Under the pieces are notes generated by a model, which saw only the letters and a list, made by a program, of their open reading frames with translations, did not search any database and was not told the DNA's origin. Both the position numbers and the translations under genes were made by a program. From a bacterium UBA6025 (GTDB lineage: Bacteria; Patescibacteriota; Saccharimonadia; Saccharimonadales; Saccharimonadaceae): a stretch of 6,467 bases of DNA. The stretch lies in the NCBI GenBank assembly GCA_002429375.1, contig DIZP01000026.1, forward strand, positions 1-6,467. The letters are read 5' to 3'. Numbering within the stretch: the first letter of the stretch is position 1; each line of letters starts with the position of its first letter. This document shows positions 1 to 6,467 of this stretch, in pieces.

Positions 1-37
1 AGAGGCAAACTAACCAGGAGTGGGGAAGCGCAGACCC

Positions 38-901
38 ATGCCGCCAACCAATCAATTTCCGTTCCAAGCCCCGACTGCTCCCGCGCCGAGCGGTCTTCCC
101 GTGCTGCCTCCGGCTGCACCGGCAGCCATCGGCAGCAATACCACGCCGCCATCGTCAGCGGCTCCGACGGCTCCGACACCAAAAAATCCCAACTCAACCC
201 AAAATACACTGTTGCTGTCTGAAATTCGCGATAACCTGGTCATTATGGCCGACGGTACCTTTCGGGCCGTGGTAGCCTGCAAATCAATCAATTTCGACCT
301 GATGAGCAGCCGCGAGCGGGAGGGGATTGAATATAGTTACCAGAATTTCCTGAACTCGCTGACCCATCCGATCCAGATTCTGGTCCGCTCGCAGCGGGTT
401 GATATTGGGCCGTACATCGACCGCCTGGTTGCCATCCGCCGTGCCCAAGACAACATGCTGCTCAACGTCCTAATGGACGACTACATTAATTTTATCGACG
501 TCTTGTCGCAAGAAGCCAACATTATGGACAAATCATTCTTTATCGCCATTCCGTACTACCCACTGGGCGATGTCACTAATTTAGTCGAGCAGGGCAAAGG
601 CTTTTTCGGCAAACTGCTGGCCAAGCCAAAAAATACCATGACCAAAATCGACACCGCTACCTACGAAAAAGCGAAGGATGAAATTAAAAACCGCGTCGAT
701 GGCGTCACGGCCGGCCTGTTCCAACTGGGCGTCCAGAGCGTCCAACTGAACACTAAAGAGCTGGGTGAACTGTACTATAACGTCTATAACCCCGATACCG
801 CCGTCCGTGAACCGCTCGGTAATTTCGAGGATGTGACCGCCACCTACGTCAAAAAAGGTGTCGGTGAGGCACCAGACGCCACGCTAGGGGGAATGTCATA
901 A
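38..901 (+). CDS. TraC-like protein (VirB4 N-terminal-like domain) of a T4SS-like locus
   Basis: This is probably a cytoplasmic or membrane-peripheral T4SS component related to the N-terminal, non-ATPase domain of TraC/VirB4 proteins. Numbering from ATG 38 (287 residues), residues 1-50 are low-complexity and rich in Pro, Ala, Ser and Thr. A mixed alpha/beta domain from about residue 58 (LLLSEIRDNLVIMADG) to about 270 follows. It includes the 'GEL-YYNVYNP' segment at 243-252, typical of the end of this domain. No Walker motifs, signal peptide or clear membrane segment are seen. The stop overlaps the start of the VirB4-like gene by one base, so the two are co-translated. Start choice: an in-frame TAA at 11-13 limits the start to GTG 20 or ATG 38. 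The AGGAG at 16-20 overlaps the GTG and so cannot serve it, but lies rather far (17 nt) from the ATG; GTG 20 (293 residues) remains possible. The exact role is inferred from family and neighbourhood. Confidence 0.8.
   Translation: MPPTNQFPFQAPTAPAPSGLPVLPPAAPAAIGSNTTPPSSAAPTAPTPKNPNSTQNTLLLSEIRDNLVIMADGTFRAVVACKSINFDLMSSREREGIEYSYQNFLNSLTHPIQILVRSQRVDIGPYIDRLVAIRRAQDNMLLNVLMDDYINFIDVLSQEANIMDKSFFIAIPYYPLGDVTNLVEQGKGFFGKLLAKPKNTMTKIDTATYEKAKDEIKNRVDGVTAGLFQLGVQSVQLNTKELGELYYNVYNPDTAVREPLGNFEDVTATYVKKGVGEAPDATLGGMS
160..177 (+). repeat. 9-bp tandem duplication (GGCTCCGAC x2)
   Basis: Two exact adjacent copies of GGCTCCGAC lie in the Pro/Ala-rich head of the TraC-like gene and encode part of an Ala-Pro-Thr-Ala-Pro-Thr run. 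The repeat keeps the reading frame. It suggests the linker grows or shrinks by slippage, which low-complexity linkers tolerate. Confidence 0.75.
886..891 (+). promoter_or_regulatory. Shine-Dalgarno site for the VirB4-like gene, inside the end of the TraC-like gene
   Basis: AGGGGG lies 9 nt before ATG 901, within the last codons of the upstream gene. It supports ATG 901 as the true start and, with the TAATG stop/start overlap, suggests translational coupling of the two proteins. Confidence 0.7.
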
Positions 902-2784
902 TGGCCAAAAAACAACTCGACGCCGTTGATATCGCCGCCCAACAGCGCGCCCGCGAGCAAACCGAAGTCGAACAGGCTTTCTTAAAAGGTGTTACGACGC
1001 TCCGCGACCTGATTGCGCCCAGTAGCCTCGAGATTCACTCGTCACACTTCCGACTGGGTACCAAATACGGCCGAACTCTGTACATTTACGGCTACCCGCG
1101 TCAGATTTATACCGGCTGGCTCAGCTCGCTGATCAATATCGACGAAGTGCTGGATGTCAGTATGTTTATCTATCCTGTCGAAAGCCAAGTCGTATTGAAC
1201 AACTTGCGCAAAAAAGTGACTCAACTGGAAGCGACCATGTCAATTGCGGGCGAAAAAGGTAAAACCCGCGATCCAGGATTAGAAGCCGCCATCAATGACG
1301 CCGAGGAGCTGCGCGACCAACTGCAGGTCGGCGCCGAGCGCTTCTTCCGTTTTGGCCTGTACGTTACGCTCTACGCCGACAGCTTGGATGAGCTTGGTTT
1401 CGTTCAGCACAAGATTGAAACCCTGTTTGGCCAGCAAATGGTCTTTAGCAAGGTCGCCAGTAGCCAGCAAGAGCAGGGCCTCAACAGCAGCGTGCCACAG
1501 ATGACCGACCAACTGCAAATTCGCCGCAACATGAACACCGGCGCCATCAGCACCAGCTTTCCGTTCACCAGCGCCGACCTGACCCAGGAAAAGGGCGTCT
1601 TGTACGGCATCAACATGCACAACAACGGCCTGGTTATTTTTGACCGCTTTAGCCTTGAAAACGCCAACATGGTCGTCTTTGCCAAGTCTGGTGCCGGTAA
1701 GTCATTTGCCGTCAAGCTCGAGGCGCTGCGCAGCATGATGACCGGGAGCGAAGTGATTATTATCGACCCCGAGAACGAGTATCAAAAACTGTCAGAGGCC
1801 GTCGGCGGCAGCTATATCCGCCTCAGCCTGAACGCCGATACCCGTATTAACCCTTTTGACCTGCCGCGAGTGATTGATAGCGACGAAGCCGAAGACGCCC
1901 TGCGCGCCAACCTGGTGACGCTCCATGGTTTGTTCCGCCTGATGCTCGGTGGCACTCAAGTGACCGCCGCGGGCGTGCCAATGTCGGCCCTTAATCCCGC
2001 CGAAGAAGCCGACCTCGACCAAGCATTGATTGATACCTACGCCCGAGCCGGTATTACCAGCGACCCACTGACACACAACTCATTGCCACCAACCATCTCC
2101 GACCTATACGACACACTGCTCCACATGGGTGGCAGCGGTCCGCAACTGGCCCAACGACTCCGTAAATACACCACCGGTACCTTCGCGGGCATCTTTAGCC
2201 AACAGTCAAACATCGATATCAACAACTCGATGGTAGTATTTAATATTCGCGACCTCGAAGATGAGCTCCGCCCAGTGGCCATGTACATCGTCCTGTCGCA
2301 CATTTGGAACATCACCCGCACCGACCAGAAAAAGCGCATGTTAATCGTCGACGAAGCCTGGCAGTTGATGAAATATGACGACTCGGCCAATTTTTTGTTT
2401 TCGCTGGCTAAACGAGCCCGTAAATATTACCTCGGCCTGACGACCATCACCCAAGACGTCGAAGACTTTATGGGTAGTAAGATGGGGCGGGCAATCGTAG
2501 CCAACAGTTCGATGCAATTGCTGCTGAAGCAATCTTCCAGTGCCGTCGATGTTCTATCCGATGTCTTTAAGCTGACCGAGGAAGAGAAGAAGCGTCTGGC
2601 TAATTTCCCCGTTGGCCAAGGCTTGTTCTTTGCGGGCCAAAACCACGTCCATATTCAGATTGTGGCCAGTGAGACCGAGAAACAACTTATCACTACCAAT
2701 CCACAAGCCACAACCCAGGCCCGCAGCGTCGACCAACAGACCGTCCCGATGAACGGCTATACTAATCCTGGTTCGGTTATCTAA
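901..2784 (+). CDS. virB4: VirB4/TraC-family type IV secretion ATPase
   Basis: This 627-residue cytoplasmic AAA+/RecA-like ATPase is expected to form a hexamer at the base of a T4SS and power substrate transfer or apparatus assembly. Residues about 40-245 form a VirB4-type N-terminal domain that includes a charged helical stretch (about 100-145, coiled-coil-like). The nucleotide-binding domain follows. Walker A is AKSGAGKS at 261-268. The strand ending in DPENEY at 289-294 is characteristic of the VirB4/HerA-like ATPases. Walker B is LIVDEAW at 481-487, with D484 and E485. A sensor-like Gln is Q518 in TTITQD. The C-terminal 'FPVGQGLFFAG' and 'HVHIQIVASETEKQL' segments are also typical of VirB4. 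All key catalytic residues are present, and the last 25 or so residues are a polar tail. It overlaps the TraC-like gene by one base and is 20 nt from the next gene, so the three look like one operon. The symbol reflects family, not a proven VirB-type system; conjugation-type TraC is an equivalent name. Confidence 0.9.
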   Translation: MAKKQLDAVDIAAQQRAREQTEVEQAFLKGVTTLRDLIAPSSLEIHSSHFRLGTKYGRTLYIYGYPRQIYTGWLSSLINIDEVLDVSMFIYPVESQVVLNNLRKKVTQLEATMSIAGEKGKTRDPGLEAAINDAEELRDQLQVGAERFFRFGLYVTLYADSLDELGFVQHKIETLFGQQMVFSKVASSQQEQGLNSSVPQMTDQLQIRRNMNTGAISTSFPFTSADLTQEKGVLYGINMHNNGLVIFDRFSLENANMVVFAKSGAGKSFAVKLEALRSMMTGSEVIIIDPENEYQKLSEAVGGSYIRLSLNADTRINPFDLPRVIDSDEAEDALRANLVTLHGLFRLMLGGTQVTAAGVPMSALNPAEEADLDQALIDTYARAGITSDPLTHNSLPPTISDLYDTLLHMGGSGPQLAQRLRKYTTGTFAGIFSQQSNIDINNSMVVFNIRDLEDELRPVAMYIVLSHIWNITRTDQKKRMLIVDEAWQLMKYDDSANFLFSLAKRARKYYLGLTTITQDVEDFMGSKMGRAIVANSSMQLLLKQSSSAVDVLSDVFKLTEEEKKRLANFPVGQGLFFAGQNHVHIQIVASETEKQLITTNPQATTQARSVDQQTVPMNGYTNPGSVI

Positions 2785-2795
2785 AGGTATGATGT

Positions 2796-2799
2796 AGGG
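2796..2799 (+). promoter_or_regulatory. Shine-Dalgarno site for the 939-residue membrane protein
   Basis: AGGG sits 5 nt before ATG 2805 in the 20-bp gap after the VirB4-like gene. No promoter or terminator can be made out in this gap, so read-through from the ATPase gene is the simplest reading. Confidence 0.5.
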
Positions 2800-2804
2800 T
2801 AATT

Positions 2805-5624
2805 ATGGCGATTGGTACACTGCCCGACGAAACAAAAAATTCCACTGACCCCAACGAATCTGATGAGTTTTTTAATAATGTCTACGGTGGTAATGTCGCC
2901 CGCGGTATCAACGAGGCCGAGCAGTACGCCAACAACCCAACAGACGATAAAAAGAGTGTTCAAGACCAAGAAGCGGCTCCGAGCGATCCGAGCGGGGGAT
3001 TTAAAAACAACTTCACCGGTAAAAACAGTGGTAAAAATGGTTCGGTCAACGGCTCTTTGAAGTTAGCCAAAAAATTAGGCCCCACCGGAGGGATTGTTGG
3101 CATTATTGCGGGCTTAGGCATGCTCGGCCTGTCTTTTACGCCAGCCGCTTTGCTAATCAATCTCAAAGAAAATCTGGTTCAAAAATTCGACCTTCAAAAC
3201 ACTAGTATGAACATTCGAACCAACAAACTAATTGCCAAAAAAATATCAGGTGATGTCACCGCCGGGTCATGTAACGTCGTTCAGGTAGCTTGTCGTTTTA
3301 CCAGGCCGTCCAACAAACTGCTGACGCAGCTCGAAAAAAACGGCATCACTGCTAAGAACGCCGATGGCAGCCCGGTAGATAAAAATAAGATTTTCCCAAA
3401 TAAAAGTCCGGACGTGTACGAATTCACCGATAAAAACGGTAAAAAGATCTCGGTTGCGGCAAAAGATTTTTCAAAAACCATCGCTAGCAATGATGAGTTC
3501 CGCAGCGCCTTTCACAAGGCCTATAATCCGCGGTTCGTCGGATACGCCGATCAAATCTTTACCAAAGTAATGACGAGATTCGGGGTTAATAAAAATAGTG
3601 ACGTCAGTAAGTCGACCGATCCGGCAAAAGTGAATGATACAATCAACAGCGACACCGCCGGTGAACCGAATGCCGTGAGTGACGGTGTAAAAGCCGGTGG
3701 GGCCAGCGTGGCAGACGATGCGGCAAAAGAGCTAATTCAAGAGGAGATAATTACCGAAGGGAAAAGCCTTGAAACAAAAGTTGGTGGCAAAACTGACGCC
3801 TTTCAAATGACAGCCATGGCAACCTGCTTCGCCCTCGATACACCGGGGATAATCTCTAAGACGGTCAGGTCCTATCAACTCATCCAACTCGTTAAATATG
3901 GCTTTATGTTTATATCACTCGCCGATGCCATTAAGTCTGGCGACGCGACACCCCAGTCAGTTGAAGCGACCGGAAAACTCCTGACCGATGTCTTCAAGGA
4001 CGACAAAGGAAAGGTGGTTAACGGCTCGGCTATGGACTCGTTCGGCGTTAAATACGCCTTGTTTGGTGATACCAAAACAACCGGTTTTAAGAAGAACGTA
4101 AATAAGGTAGTCCCTGGAGGTGGCGTCATGTCTACTTTGGGCAATGTGGCACGAGTCACCTCGTCGCCGCAAGTCAAAACGGTCTGTAGTGCAGTTGGCT
4201 CGCCCCAAGCGGCGGGTGCACTGACTGCTGCCGAGCTCACCCTGGCACCTGAGACACTTGGAGTATCGACCATAGTTGCAAAAGGTTTAGGAGTCATGAT
4301 AGGCCAAATGGCTGCAATGGGTGCAATCTCAAAAGCCGTTGAATTTTTTGCACCCCAAATTGTCAAAATAATACCAACAGACAAAATACTTAGTCTATTC
4401 ATGGGCGATTTGACAAAAAACCTCCAAGGCGAAGATGTTGGCAACGCACTCGTCAGTGGCTCGGCAAATATGATGGGCCAGACTGCTAACGCTGGCGGCA
4501 ACGCACCGCTGTCGGTCGACCAAGCGCTGGCCTATCAGCAGGCGACCGATCAGGTTAATCTTGCCTATGCCAAGGAAGATCGGGCAACCTTAAGTCCGCT
4601 TGATGCCTCAAGTCCGAATACGTTCATGGGTAGTATCGCTACCCAGATGCTCCCGTATTTTTCAAGTTTATCAAGTGCATCCGGTGTGCTCTCATCCTTT
4701 GGAAGTCTATTTAGTCAATCGGTTGGTCTTATATCGGGCACCGCCTATGCCACCTCCGATGCCAGTAAAAGGGAAGCTTTTAGCATGTGCCAAGACACCA
4801 GTATTGCCAACTCTGGTGTCGCCGCCGGACCGATTTGCGATATTCAATACGGCGTGCCGCCCAAATATCTCGACGAGGATCCATCGACGGTGTTAGCAAA
4901 CTTAGTCTCAACCGACCAAATCGATCCAGACACAGGTAACCCGAACGATGGCAGTGAATTAGCCAACTGGCTAGCCGAGTGTACCACCGGCAGTTCAGCT
5001 GGTTTGGGAGACTGTCAAATCAACGATCAAAAAACCGCCGAATATTCACTCTACACCATCGACCACCGTATCCAGGTCAGCATGGACGAAGAGCCAGGCG
5101 TGGATGGTACTTCAGCTACCACACCAGTATCGGGCGACACCAAATCACTCGCTAAACAGCTGATTGATAGCCCCAACATCCAATTCCAGACTGCCCAAGA
5201 GAAAACTGATTTCCAGCAGATTGTTGACACCGGGGCTCAAACTGCTTGTGGTGGATCGGTGTCGATATCGTCGAATTTACTTAGTCTCATCCTGACGGCG
5301 TCCCAGAAATACAAGCTTACCCTCGGCGTGGTGGCAGTTGGTCACAGTTGTAACGGCGGCTACCACCCCAAAGGCCAAGCCGTCGACATCAACGGCGTGG
5401 CCACACTTACCCAACCGTTCCTCCGAATGTTTGATTGGACTAGTGCTCAATCCACCACAGCCGTCGACTACTACCAATTCCTGGACGCCACCGCTGGTAC
5501 AATGGGTATCAGGCTGGAGCTGGGCCAACAAGGTTGCTTTAAGGGTGCATCGCCAAAACTCGCCAACACCAGTTTTGTGCCAGACACCTGTAATCATATA
5601 CATGTCGGGGTGACAACACCGTGA
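2805..5624 (+). CDS. Large membrane protein with C-terminal peptidase M15-like (D,D-peptidase fold) domain
   Basis: This 939-residue protein is likely an envelope component of the T4SS-like machine that carries its own peptidoglycan-cleaving domain. Residues 1-91 are polar and lack a signal peptide, so they should be cytoplasmic. A clear hydrophobic segment at about 94-120 (GGIVGIIAGLGMLGLSF) is followed by a conserved-looking 'NTSMNIRTNKLIAKK' stretch and a Cys pair (C156, C163). Further hydrophobic or small-residue-rich segments lie near 357-375, 482-515 and 616-650. C662, C678, C726 and C737 follow. The C-terminal domain (about 812-939) has the M15-type metal motif GYHPKGQAVDI at 852-862 (H854, D861) and NHIHVGV at 930-936 (H931, H933), plus four cysteines (C815, C849, C911, C929) that could form disulfides outside the cell. 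Known M15 enzymes are zinc D,D-carboxypeptidases or endopeptidases. The middle resembles no family I can name with confidence; a VirB6-like channel role is a guess. Two stops in a row (TGA TAA) end the gene. Confidence 0.8.
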   Translation: MAIGTLPDETKNSTDPNESDEFFNNVYGGNVARGINEAEQYANNPTDDKKSVQDQEAAPSDPSGGFKNNFTGKNSGKNGSVNGSLKLAKKLGPTGGIVGIIAGLGMLGLSFTPAALLINLKENLVQKFDLQNTSMNIRTNKLIAKKISGDVTAGSCNVVQVACRFTRPSNKLLTQLEKNGITAKNADGSPVDKNKIFPNKSPDVYEFTDKNGKKISVAAKDFSKTIASNDEFRSAFHKAYNPRFVGYADQIFTKVMTRFGVNKNSDVSKSTDPAKVNDTINSDTAGEPNAVSDGVKAGGASVADDAAKELIQEEIITEGKSLETKVGGKTDAFQMTAMATCFALDTPGIISKTVRSYQLIQLVKYGFMFISLADAIKSGDATPQSVEATGKLLTDVFKDDKGKVVNGSAMDSFGVKYALFGDTKTTGFKKNVNKVVPGGGVMSTLGNVARVTSSPQVKTVCSAVGSPQAAGALTAAELTLAPETLGVSTIVAKGLGVMIGQMAAMGAISKAVEFFAPQIVKIIPTDKILSLFMGDLTKNLQGEDVGNALVSGSANMMGQTANAGGNAPLSVDQALAYQQATDQVNLAYAKEDRATLSPLDASSPNTFMGSIATQMLPYFSSLSSASGVLSSFGSLFSQSVGLISGTAYATSDASKREAFSMCQDTSIANSGVAAGPICDIQYGVPPKYLDEDPSTVLANLVSTDQIDPDTGNPNDGSELANWLAECTTGSSAGLGDCQINDQKTAEYSLYTIDHRIQVSMDEEPGVDGTSATTPVSGDTKSLAKQLIDSPNIQFQTAQEKTDFQQIVDTGAQTACGGSVSISSNLLSLILTASQKYKLTLGVVAVGHSCNGGYHPKGQAVDINGVATLTQPFLRMFDWTSAQSTTAVDYYQFLDATAGTMGIRLELGQQGCFKGASPKLANTSFVPDTCNHIHVGVTTP

Positions 5625-5625
5625 T

Positions 5626-5642
5626 AATCTGCTTCTTAGATT
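5626..5642. repeat. Short inverted repeat just after the membrane protein gene (5-bp arms)
   Basis: AATCT (5626-5630) and AGATT (5638-5642) are exact reverse complements around a 7-nt loop. The stem is short and AT-rich, so on its own it could be chance. It is notable because a stronger dyad begins 3 nt later. No T-tract follows. Confidence 0.35.
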
Positions 5643-5644
5643 CA

Positions 5645-5664
5645 TCGACCAACTGTCTGGTCGA
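5645..5664. repeat. Inverted repeat in the gap before the lysozyme gene (7-bp arms)
   Basis: TCGACCA (5645-5651) and TGGTCGA (5658-5664) are perfect reverse complements around a 6-nt loop, in the 73-bp gap between the membrane protein and lysozyme genes. It could be an RNA hairpin that ends or attenuates transcription, an mRNA-stabilising structure, or a protein-binding operator. The lack of a T-run afterwards argues against a standard intrinsic terminator. A weak third dyad follows (CGCT 5665-5668 and AGCG 5679-5682). Confidence 0.55.
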
Positions 5665-5697
5665 CGCTGGTGTTATTAAGCGAGTGGAACGTAAATC

Positions 5698-6467
5698 ATG
5701 ACGGCATCCAAGCCCTCAATCTGGTCTTATTTAGTCCTGGCGGTCTGCCTGTTGAGCGTAGTCATCGCGCCGACCACCAGCGCGGTAACTGGTAAATACG
5801 ATCCAGGCTTTTACTCCGGCAACGACATTTTATTTTATAACCCCGAAGCTAAAGCGACGTGTGGCAGTGGCGCGGTTGTCGGTGGTGCCAGCGCCAATAT
5901 CGCCCTCGAGAAAAACGCCAGCTTGCAAGCCATCTTCCAAGCCTTAATCAACGGCGGTCTGAAAAACGTCCAAGCAGCGGCCGTTATGGGTAATATGTAC
6001 GCCGAATCGAGCTTCAACAGTGGAGCCAAAGAATCCAACGGTATCGGCTACGGACTGGTCCAATGGTCATTTGGCCGGCGCACAAACCTAGAGGCTTTCG
6101 CCGCCTCCAAGGGCGTCCCGGCCTCTGATATCCCGATGCAGATCCAATTCCTATTAAACGAGTATAATTCGAGTTACAAAAGCCGGCTGGCCGGCACGCC
6201 GTTTGAAACCGCCACCGACGTCAGCCTAGCGACCGATTCCTGGATGAAGATATTCGAAGCACCGCTGTACGCCCCGGCCAACGACCCGGCGGCGCTCAAC
6301 TCCAAACGAATTCCGGCCGCTATCAAGGTTTATGGTTTCTATAAAGACCTTGTCGCGGTTGGTGTCCCGGCCGGCAGTACTTCTACTACGGCTGGCGGAG
6401 CCAGCGTCAGCACGGCTAGTTGTAGTAGTGTCAACGGCGCCGTGGCCGGCAGTATCGTCGATACCGC
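5698..6467 (+). CDS. Secreted phage tail lysozyme-like peptidoglycan hydrolase (partial, runs off the window end)
   Basis: The frame is open from ATG 5698 to the last base, giving 256 codons with no stop, so the 3' end is missing. An in-frame TAA at 5692-5694 makes ATG 5698 the earliest ATG; the ribosome site is weak (GAG and GGAA between 5682 and 5689). Residues 1-29 look like a signal peptide: a Lys at 5, a hydrophobic core about 8-24, and likely cleavage after TSA29. NDILFYNP at 42-49 follows, a segment I associate with secreted Saccharibacteria proteins. Residues about 72-215 match the phage tail lysozyme fold: a 'VQAAAVMGNMYAESSF' helix with probable catalytic E103, then GIGYGLVQW at 115-123. 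Such enzymes cleave the glycan strand of peptidoglycan. A Ser/Thr/Gly/Ala linker (about 222-240) then leads to C242 and what may be the start of a second domain. Its place after a T4SS-like ATPase and an M15-bearing membrane protein suggests a role in wall penetration (inference). Confidence 0.85.
   Translation, partial: MTASKPSIWSYLVLAVCLLSVVIAPTTSAVTGKYDPGFYSGNDILFYNPEAKATCGSGAVVGGASANIALEKNASLQAIFQALINGGLKNVQAAAVMGNMYAESSFNSGAKESNGIGYGLVQWSFGRRTNLEAFAASKGVPASDIPMQIQFLLNEYNSSYKSRLAGTPFETATDVSLATDSWMKIFEAPLYAPANDPAALNSKRIPAAIKVYGFYKDLVAVGVPAGSTSTTAGGASVSTASCSSVNGAVAGSIVDT

Noticed and set aside
1..13. Possible end of an upstream gene (in-frame TAA at 11-13)
   Set aside because: Only three sense codons would be inside the window, so neither its frame nor its existence can be supported.
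20..22. GTG as the start of the TraC-like gene
   Set aside because: The only good ribosome-binding-like sequence (AGGAG, 16-20) overlaps this codon and cannot serve it. ATG 38 is preferred, though not with certainty.
1279..1620. Minus-strand open frames opposite the VirB4-like gene
   Set aside because: The + strand frame carries intact Walker motifs throughout, and the opposite frames show only low-complexity, unrecognisable translation.
3875..4501. A 208-codon open frame on the minus strand inside the membrane protein gene
   Set aside because: It lies wholly opposite a well-supported gene with recognisable features, its translation shows no family pattern, and it has no gene context. It looks like a shadow of the + strand coding sequence.
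5645..5680. Intrinsic terminator after the membrane protein gene
   Set aside because: A 7-bp hairpin is present, but the bases after it (CGCTGGTGTTATT) do not form a T-tract. It is kept as an inverted repeat of unknown role.
1..6467. Recoded genetic code as in Gracilibacteria (UGA as Gly)
   Set aside because: All four genes read through with no internal TGA and one gene ends at TGA directly followed by TAA, so nothing suggests recoding.
5698..6467. A prophage origin for the lysozyme gene
   Set aside because: The fold is named after phage tail proteins, but the gene has a signal peptide and sits beside T4SS-like genes, with no other phage gene in view.

Overview
The window holds four tightly packed genes, all on the + strand, from a locus resembling a type IV secretion system (T4SS). 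The protein signatures point to the Patescibacteria/CPR, most likely a Candidatus Saccharibacteria (TM7) relative. These signatures are a stand-alone TraC-like protein beside a VirB4-like ATPase, a large polar-then-membrane protein whose N-terminal pattern I recall from Saccharibacteria, and a secreted phage-tail-type lysozyme starting with an 'NDILFYNP' segment. The assignment rests on family recognition, not on a search. All ORFs read well with the standard bacterial code, and TGA serves as a stop, which argues against the recoded CPR lineages (Gracilibacteria/Absconditabacteria).

Layout: (1) about 38-901, a TraC-like protein with a Pro/Ala-rich head. (2) 901-2784, a VirB4/TraC-type AAA+ ATPase with intact Walker A and Walker B, overlapping gene 1 by one base. 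(3) 2805-5624, a 939-residue membrane protein ending in a peptidase M15-like (D,D-peptidase fold) zinc domain. (4) 5698 to beyond the window end, a signal-peptide-bearing phage tail lysozyme-like protein, truncated by the window edge. The longest non-coding stretch is the 73-bp gap between genes 3 and 4, which holds consecutive inverted repeats. I see no RNA genes, mobile elements or CRISPR arrays.

How they may work together (inference): genes 1 and 2 would form the cytoplasmic energising part of an envelope-spanning transporter, and gene 3 a membrane component whose C-terminal peptidase faces outward. Gene 4 would add an exported glycan-cutting enzyme. Genes 3 and 4 therefore pair a peptide-cleaving and a glycan-cleaving peptidoglycan enzyme next to a secretion ATPase. 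That fits either opening the producer's own wall for the apparatus or, in an epibiotic bacterium, attacking the wall of a host cell.
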